Below are positions 59,059 to 64,000 of a DNA stretch of 64,000 nt, one piece after another; within the stretch, counting starts at the first letter, position 1; each line of letters opens with the position of its first letter. The position numbers and the translations under genes are program-made. Source of the DNA: [Haemophilus] ducreyi (GTDB lineage: Bacteria; Pseudomonadota; Gammaproteobacteria; Enterobacterales; Pasteurellaceae); assembly GCF_900109315.1 (NCBI RefSeq), contig NZ_FOJC01000007.1, positions 1 to 64,000 of the forward strand, given 5' to 3'. The notes under the pieces are model-generated. The model was not told the DNA's origin. It saw nothing but the letters and a program-made list of their open reading frames with translations, and did no database searches.

Positions 59059-60369
59059 TTACTCATTTTCCCATTTTGCAAATGCAACATATTCAATCAG
59101 TGCCGGATATGGTTTAAGCCATTTTTGCCATTGTACGGCATTGACTTCAATATCGATTAATCTATCGCCAAATTGATTAAAGTGTTCTTGTTTAATGCAG
59201 TTTTGATTGCGAATTTGTGCATAAATCTGCCCTGCCGTTGTGGGTAATAATATTTTTTGGCATACAAGCTCATTGCGTAAACATTCACGAATGGCTTGGT
59301 AGAGTAGATCAATACCTTGGTTGGTGTGCGCAGAAAGATAAACTGCGACCGGCTTACCTTCTTGATTACGTTCAATATGTGGCGTGATGTCGGTAATTTT
59401 ATCGACTTTATTATAAATTAATAAGCTTGGTAACGTGAGAGCACCTATTTCATCTAATACTTGATTAACTGCTGTAATGTTGTCATTTTTGCGTTCATCG
59501 GCTATATCCACTACGTGGAGTAATAAGTTTGCCTCGGTGGTTTCTTGCAACGTAGATTTAAAAGCAGACACTAAATCGTGTGGTAAGAAACGAATAAAGC
59601 CAACGGTATCAGCTAAAATCGTTGTGCCAACGTCTTGGATTTGCATACGCCGTAATGTTGGATCAAGTGTTGCAAAGAGTTGATCGGCAGCATAAACACC
59701 CGCTTGTGTAATGGCATTAAACAGTGTCGATTTGCCAGCGTTGGTATAGCCAACTAATGAAACGGTAGGAATATCGGCTTTTTGGCGCGTTTTACGATTT
59801 TGATGGCGTTTTTTATTAACTTTATCTAGCCGGTTTTGTAATTGTTGAATCCGTACTTTGATTAAACGGCGATCGGTTTCAAGCTGTGTTTCACCCGGCC
59901 CACGTAAACCGACAGATCCGCCTTTTTGTTGGTCTTGGTTACCTAATCTTCGCACTAAGCGGGTAGATAAATGGCGTAGTTGTGCTAATTCAACTTGTAA
60001 TTTCCCTTCGTGTGAACGTGCCCGTTGGGCAAAAATATCTAAAATTAGCCCGCTTCTATCTACTATGCGGCAACCGCATAGATTTTGCAGATTACGTGTT
60101 TGTGCAGGACTTAATTGATGATTAATCAGCACCACTGTGGCACCTAAATTTTCGACCGCTTGTGCAATTTCTTCGGCTTTTCCTTGGCCAACAAAATATT
60201 TGATATGTGGAGCATTACGAGAGGTGGTCAAGGTTGAGAGCAGTTCGACACCTGCGGATTCGGCAAGTGTTTGGAATTCGGTTAAGTTATCAATATCTTT
60301 CGTTTGGGAGAGAAAAACGTGGATTAAGATCGCTTTATCTTGAGCGTGTGAAAAAGATTTTTCAGACAA
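59059..60369 (-). CDS. hflX: Ribosome-associated GTPase HflX
   Basis: GTPase that splits stalled ribosomes. The 436 residues have an N-terminal HflX domain ([16 protein letters not shown]), the linker signature [15 protein letters not shown], and the G domain with P-loop [13 protein letters not shown] (about 203-215), [11 protein letters not shown] and NKVDK. No ATG is in frame at the 5' end; TTG 60369 is used here, without a clear ribosome site, and the frame stays open upstream to 60423 (with CTG 60417). An 11-bp hairpin lies just before the start. Last gene of mutL-miaA-hfq-hflX. Confidence 0.93.
   Translation of the reverse strand: MSEKSFSHAQDKAILIHVFLSQTKDIDNLTEFQTLAESAGVELLSTLTTSRNAPHIKYFVGQGKAEEIAQAVENLGATVVLINHQLSPAQTRNLQNLCGCRIVDRSGLILDIFAQRARSHEGKLQVELAQLRHLSTRLVRRLGNQDQQKGGSVGLRGPGETQLETDRRLIKVRIQQLQNRLDKVNKKRHQNRKTRQKADIPTVSLVGYTNAGKSTLFNAITQAGVYAADQLFATLDPTLRRMQIQDVGTTILADTVGFIRFLPHDLVSAFKSTLQETTEANLLLHVVDIADERKNDNITAVNQVLDEIGALTLPSLLIYNKVDKITDITPHIERNQEGKPVAVYLSAHTNQGIDLLYQAIRECLRNELVCQKILLPTTAGQIYAQIRNQNCIKQEHFNQFGDRLIDIEVNAVQWQKWLKPYPALIEYVAFAKWENE
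60155..60163 (-). repeat. DNA uptake sequence, Apl type
   Basis: Exact ACAAGCGGT on the minus strand, in hflX. Confidence 0.85.
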
Positions 60370-60375
60370 ACAAAC

Positions 60376-60407
60376 GTCAAATACAGGGGGTTGATTCTGT
60401 ATTTGAC
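60376..60407 (-). terminator. Hairpin between hfq and hflX
   Basis: Perfect 11-bp stem GTCAAATACAG/CTGTATTTGAC with loop AATCAACCCC on the minus strand, then GTTTGTTTG. It lies 40 bases past the hfq stop and 7 bases before the hflX start used here; it may attenuate hflX transcription or hide its start. Confidence 0.6.
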
Positions 60408-60446
60408 ATTGATTCAGTAGTTAAAATTTCGATAGTAATAAGTCTA

Positions 60447-60791
<345 letters not shown>

Positions 60792-60814
60792 CTACTAAGA
60801 GCAATGAGATATTA

Positions 60815-61756
60815 TCACAATTTTATGAAGTTTTGCTCTAAATTTTGAATCATTTTTTCTTGTGAACTGGTCGGATCTAAACTGTCTAACCACGTAATTT
60901 CACTCCGCCAACCTCGTAACCACGTCAGCTGGCGTTTAGCTAATTGGCGGGTGGCACAAATTCCTTTATAAATTGCTTCATCTAACGAAATTTCACCCGC
61001 TAAATGTTGCCACATTTGACGGTAACCAACACAACGAATTGCGGGTAAGTCGGGGTGTAGATCGCCCCTCGCGTATAACTTTTCGACCTCAGTTAAGAAA
61101 CCAAGTTCCATCATTTTGTGAAAACGTTGTTCGATACGTTGATGTAATACGGCACGTTCTTGCGGAGCAATGGCAAATTGTAAAACTTGATAAGGTAAGT
61201 GTTCACCTTGTTGTGCGGTTAATTCAGTCAGATTTTTGCCCGTCAGGTAAAATACTTCTAATGCTCGGTTGATCCGCTGACTATCATTTGCATTAATTCT
61301 GCTGGCGGCTAGCGGATCAATTTTGGTTAATTGTTGATGTAAACTCGCCCAACCATATTGGTTGGCGTGAGCTTCAATTTCTGTACGAATATGTTCATTG
61401 GCATATGGCAAAGGAGAAAGCCCTTCTAGTAGCGATTTGTAATAGAGCATGGTGCCACCTACTAAGAGTGGAATACGGCCGCTTGCTGTAATATCTGCCA
61501 TTGCGTGTAATGCGTCAGCGTGAAAATGCATTGCTGAATAGCTTTCTTTAGGATCTAAAATATCAATTAAGCGGTGCGGTGCTTGTGCGAGTTCCGCTGC
61601 AGTCGGTTTAGCTGTGCCGATATCCATTTCTTTATAAATGAGGGCAGAATCGACACTAATGACTTCAACGGGCAGTTGTTTACGTAATGCGATAGCTAAA
61701 TCTGTTTTACCAGAAGCGGTCGGTCCCATTAAAAAAATTGCAACAGGTTTATTCAT
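60815..61756 (-). CDS. miaA: tRNA dimethylallyltransferase MiaA
   Basis: Adds a dimethylallyl group to A37 of tRNAs reading U-initial codons. The 313 residues have the P-loop [16 protein letters not shown] (about 10-25), [32 protein letters not shown], and the [13 protein letters not shown] segment near the C terminus. The standard mutL-miaA-hfq order is kept. Confidence 0.97.
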   Translation of the reverse strand: MNKPVAIFLMGPTASGKTDLAIALRKQLPVEVISVDSALIYKEMDIGTAKPTAAELAQAPHRLIDILDPKESYSAMHFHADALHAMADITASGRIPLLVGGTMLYYKSLLEGLSPLPYANEHIRTEIEAHANQYGWASLHQQLTKIDPLAASRINANDSQRINRALEVFYLTGKNLTELTAQQGEHLPYQVLQFAIAPQERAVLHQRIEQRFHKMMELGFLTEVEKLYARGDLHPDLPAIRCVGYRQMWQHLAGEISLDEAIYKGICATRQLAKRQLTWLRGWRSEITWLDSLDPTSSQEKMIQNLEQNFIKL

Positions 61757-61819
61757 TATTTTGATGGTCTTATAAAGTGAAAACTACCAGATCTTAGGTG
61801 ATCCATTGGTTGTGAATGT

Positions 61820-63616
61820 TTAGGTTAAGTAAGCTGAAAAATCGACCGCTAGTTTCAGATCGGCTAATTGCGTTTTTGCCTGCTGTTCAATATTTGCGAT
61901 CAGACGGATTCCTTCCGATAAACTATAAGTGGTCATTAATTCACTATTTTTAGCAAAAAAACCCGCTAAATCATCGGTGTGTTGATTGAATAGTTGCAAT
62001 AATAACAGCTGTAAATTTTGTTGACGTAAGCATTGTGGCACAGCAATGATGCTTAAGCGAGTTTGCCCTTGCCAATGTTTTTGCTTAATTTCAAAACCAT
62101 TGTCAAGTAATTGTGCTTGATACTGTTGCCAGCGTTTTGTTTGTGTTTGATCTAAGCTCAAACTTAACGGAATTAAAAGTGGCTGTGATTTTTTCTCAGC
62201 CAATGATAAGGTTAATTGAAGCTGTGCTAATTTTTTTAACGGCACGACATAGAAATGTTCTTGTTCTTTCAATAATAACGCTTTGTTTTCCACTAGCGCT
62301 AACACTTGGCTATGATGTGGATAAGGAGCAGCCGTTTCTGTTATAGCCGGTGTTGCTTGCGTGGTTAATGGTTCGGCATAAATTATCGGTGCAACGTTGG
62401 TGTTATCATTTTTGTCAGTGTTAATTAATTCAGCATAGCATTGTTGTGCGGTTTTAGTTGGCCTGTTTGTTGCACCTGAATAGGGTGGATAGGGCGTGCT
62501 TGAGAATATATTACTACCTGCGGCGGCTCGATTGTTATCAGCAGTGTAACAAGCCTTTGTTTCTGCAACACTATCCGTTTGGTTATCAGTCGGCGTTAAT
62601 GCTAATTGTGCTTGCAATGCGTTTTGTACACCTTGCAGTATAAAGTCGTGGATCAGCCGTGCTTGATGGAATCGCACTTCGTGTTTTGCAGGGTGAACAT
62701 TGACATCTAGTTCAGTCGGGTTTAAATCCAAAAAGAGTATAAAGGCGGGCTGATCGCCTGTTGGAATGAGTTCAGCATAGGCTTGGCGGACTGCGTGATT
62801 GATGATTTTATCTCGCATTACTCTGCCATTGACATAACTATAACTCAAGTCATTTTGCGGGCGTGCCAATTGTGGTGAACCCACCCAGCCGTATAAATGT
62901 AAATCACCGTGTTGCCATTCAATATGAGTGGCTTGTTGTAAGAAATGATTGCCACAGATAGCAGCTACTCGTTTTTGTTGTTGTGCGACTGATTGATCGG
63001 CGACTTTACGATATTGGCGAATGATTTTGCCATTGTGCGTTAATGTAAAACTGATCGTAGGTTTGGCTAATGCAATTCGGCGGACCACTTCATCAATATG
63101 ATTAAATTCAGTTTTGTCGGTGCGTAAAAATTTGCGCCTAGCCGGCGTATTGAAAAATAGATTAGCCACTTCAATAGTGGTGCCAACAGGATGTGAAGCG
63201 GGTTGAATTTCGACATTCATTTCACGCCCTTGGGTATAAGCTTGCCACGCTTCTGTTTGGTTTGCGGTGCGAGAGGTTAAGGTCAAGCGTGAAACAGAAC
63301 TGATACTGGCCAATGCTTCGCCACGAAAACCAAAGCTTAGAATCATTTCTAGATCTGCTAAAGTGGCTATTTTGCTCGTGGCGTGGCGAGTTAATGCAAG
63401 CGTGAGATCTTGTTTAGCAATACCGCAACCGTTATCACGGAGACGAATTAATTGAACACCGCCTTTTTCTATATCAATTTGAATATGGTTAGCACCCGCA
63501 TCTAAGCTATTTTCTACTAATTCTTTGACCACAGAAGCAGGTCTTTCTACGACTTCACCGGCGGCAATTTGATTGGCAAGCTGAGGCGGTAGAATATGGA
63601 TAAGATGCTGAGTCAT
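61820..63616 (-). CDS. mutL: DNA mismatch repair protein MutL
   Basis: Links MutS recognition to MutH cutting in mismatch repair. The 598 residues have an N-terminal GHKL ATPase domain ([31 protein letters not shown] and [10 protein letters not shown], all within the first 110 residues), the VNGRVMRD and [11 protein letters not shown] motifs of the linker domain, and a C-terminal dimer domain. The middle region (about 345-430) is low-conservation. First of the minus-strand group; amiB is not seen in the window. Confidence 0.96.
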   Translation of the reverse strand: MTQHLIHILPPQLANQIAAGEVVERPASVVKELVENSLDAGANHIQIDIEKGGVQLIRLRDNGCGIAKQDLTLALTRHATSKIATLADLEMILSFGFRGEALASISSVSRLTLTSRTANQTEAWQAYTQGREMNVEIQPASHPVGTTIEVANLFFNTPARRKFLRTDKTEFNHIDEVVRRIALAKPTISFTLTHNGKIIRQYRKVADQSVAQQQKRVAAICGNHFLQQATHIEWQHGDLHLYGWVGSPQLARPQNDLSYSYVNGRVMRDKIINHAVRQAYAELIPTGDQPAFILFLDLNPTELDVNVHPAKHEVRFHQARLIHDFILQGVQNALQAQLALTPTDNQTDSVAETKACYTADNNRAAAGSNIFSSTPYPPYSGATNRPTKTAQQCYAELINTDKNDNTNVAPIIYAEPLTTQATPAITETAAPYPHHSQVLALVENKALLLKEQEHFYVVPLKKLAQLQLTLSLAEKKSQPLLIPLSLSLDQTQTKRWQQYQAQLLDNGFEIKQKHWQGQTRLSIIAVPQCLRQQNLQLLLLQLFNQHTDDLAGFFAKNSELMTTYSLSEGIRLIANIEQQAKTQLADLKLAVDFSAYLT

Positions 63617-63729
63617 AATAATTAAGATTGATTTTGAGCGAAAAATTACCTTATTTTAACGAAAATTCTTTATATTTAATAGGCTATGGTACACTGATAA
63701 CTATTTTTATACTTTGGTTTTATATGGTT

Positions 63730-64000
63730 ATGAATAAATTAATATTATTTGGCAGTATTTTTTTTAAGCGTTGGCAACAGAACAGAATTTCTATATCAGC
63801 AGGTTATTTAACCTATAACACAATGTTAGCCTTAGTGCCATTAGTGATGGTGGTCTTTTCGGTGTTTACATTTTTTCCTATTTTCACTGAAGCCACGGAA
63901 TTATTGAAAACCTTCGTTTACGATAATTTTGCACCCAATGCGGGCAATGTTGTAGAAGAATATGTTGAGCTGTTTGTGAGCAATTCAAAGAAAATGGGGC
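63730..64000 (+). CDS. yihY: YihY/BrkB-family inner-membrane protein, 5' part (partial)
   Basis: The first 90 or so residues of a membrane protein cut by the window end. It reads IFFKRWQQNRISISAGYLTY, LALVPLVMVVFSVFTFFP and DNFAPNAGNVVEEYVELFVS, matching the start of the YihY (once called Rbn/RNase BN) family. ATG 63730 is preferred over 63724; neither has a strong ribosome site. The RNase BN name is a historical mistake for the family, so no nuclease role is claimed. Confidence 0.85.
   Translation, partial: MNKLILFGSIFFKRWQQNRISISAGYLTYNTMLALVPLVMVVFSVFTFFPIFTEATELLKTFVYDNFAPNAGNVVEEYVELFVSNSKKMG

Overview
The window is a typical chromosomal stretch of a Pasteurellaceae gammaproteobacterium. 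Gene content and order (secB-gpsA-cysE, rpsU-dnaG-rpoD, ubiE-ubiJ-ubiB-tatABC, mutL-miaA-hfq-hflX, oxyR beside a peroxiredoxin-glutaredoxin fusion, dat-ddc) fit this family. The 9-bp Apl-type DNA uptake word ACAAGCGGT occurs nine times on either strand, where chance in DNA this AT-rich predicts well under one. The Hin-type word AAGTGCGGT was seen once. This places the organism in the Actinobacillus pleuropneumoniae/Mannheimia-like uptake-sequence group. I cannot name the species.

Layout. 1-5.6 kb: end of tuf, then on the minus strand cysE, gpsA, secB, a rhodanese-like gene, tig and kbp. 5.8-10.1 kb: holC and valS, normally adjacent, are separated by a very AT-rich decayed insert (6300-7234). 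10.2-18.4 kb: panF-yhdT, metJ, mlaA, a PF10136 membrane protein, a SIMPL protein, trmO, menA and erpA. 18.6-22.3 kb: a surface-sugar cassette of neuA, a GT52 glycosyltransferase, rffG and rffH. 22.4-26.6 kb: the macromolecular synthesis operon. 26.7-34.7 kb: tyrS, a predicted Fur-controlled small RNA, rnr, and a redox block (thioredoxin-like gene, fabR, oxyR, Prx-Grx), then fbp. 34.8-42.3 kb: mpl, ispB, queH, fabD-fabG, brnQ, mutM. 42.3-50.5 kb: a DUF4870-like protein, tatCBA, ubiB/J/E, corA, tRNA-Ser(UGA), trmA, maoP. 50.7-53.8 kb: ddc and dat, the 2,4-diaminobutyrate to 1,3-diaminopropane route. 53.8-54.1 kb: a structured RNA element resembling phage C4 antisense RNA. 54.1-64 kb: rpmG-rpmB, radC, coaBC-dut-slmA-yheU, crp, hflX-hfq-miaA-mutL, and the start of a yihY-family gene.

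Most genes are housekeeping. The accessory signals are: (1) a Fur box overlapping a sigma-70 promoter, followed about 70 nt later by a strong terminator, between rnr and tyrS; (2) a three-way-junction RNA with its own promoter and terminator, antisense to the dat leader; (3) the decayed OB-fold/nuclease-like gene between holC and valS, with an A9 frameshift; (4) the sialylation genes. Many intergenic terminators are inverted repeats built on the uptake-sequence core AAGCGGT. No CRISPR array, IS element, prophage block or rRNA gene was seen.
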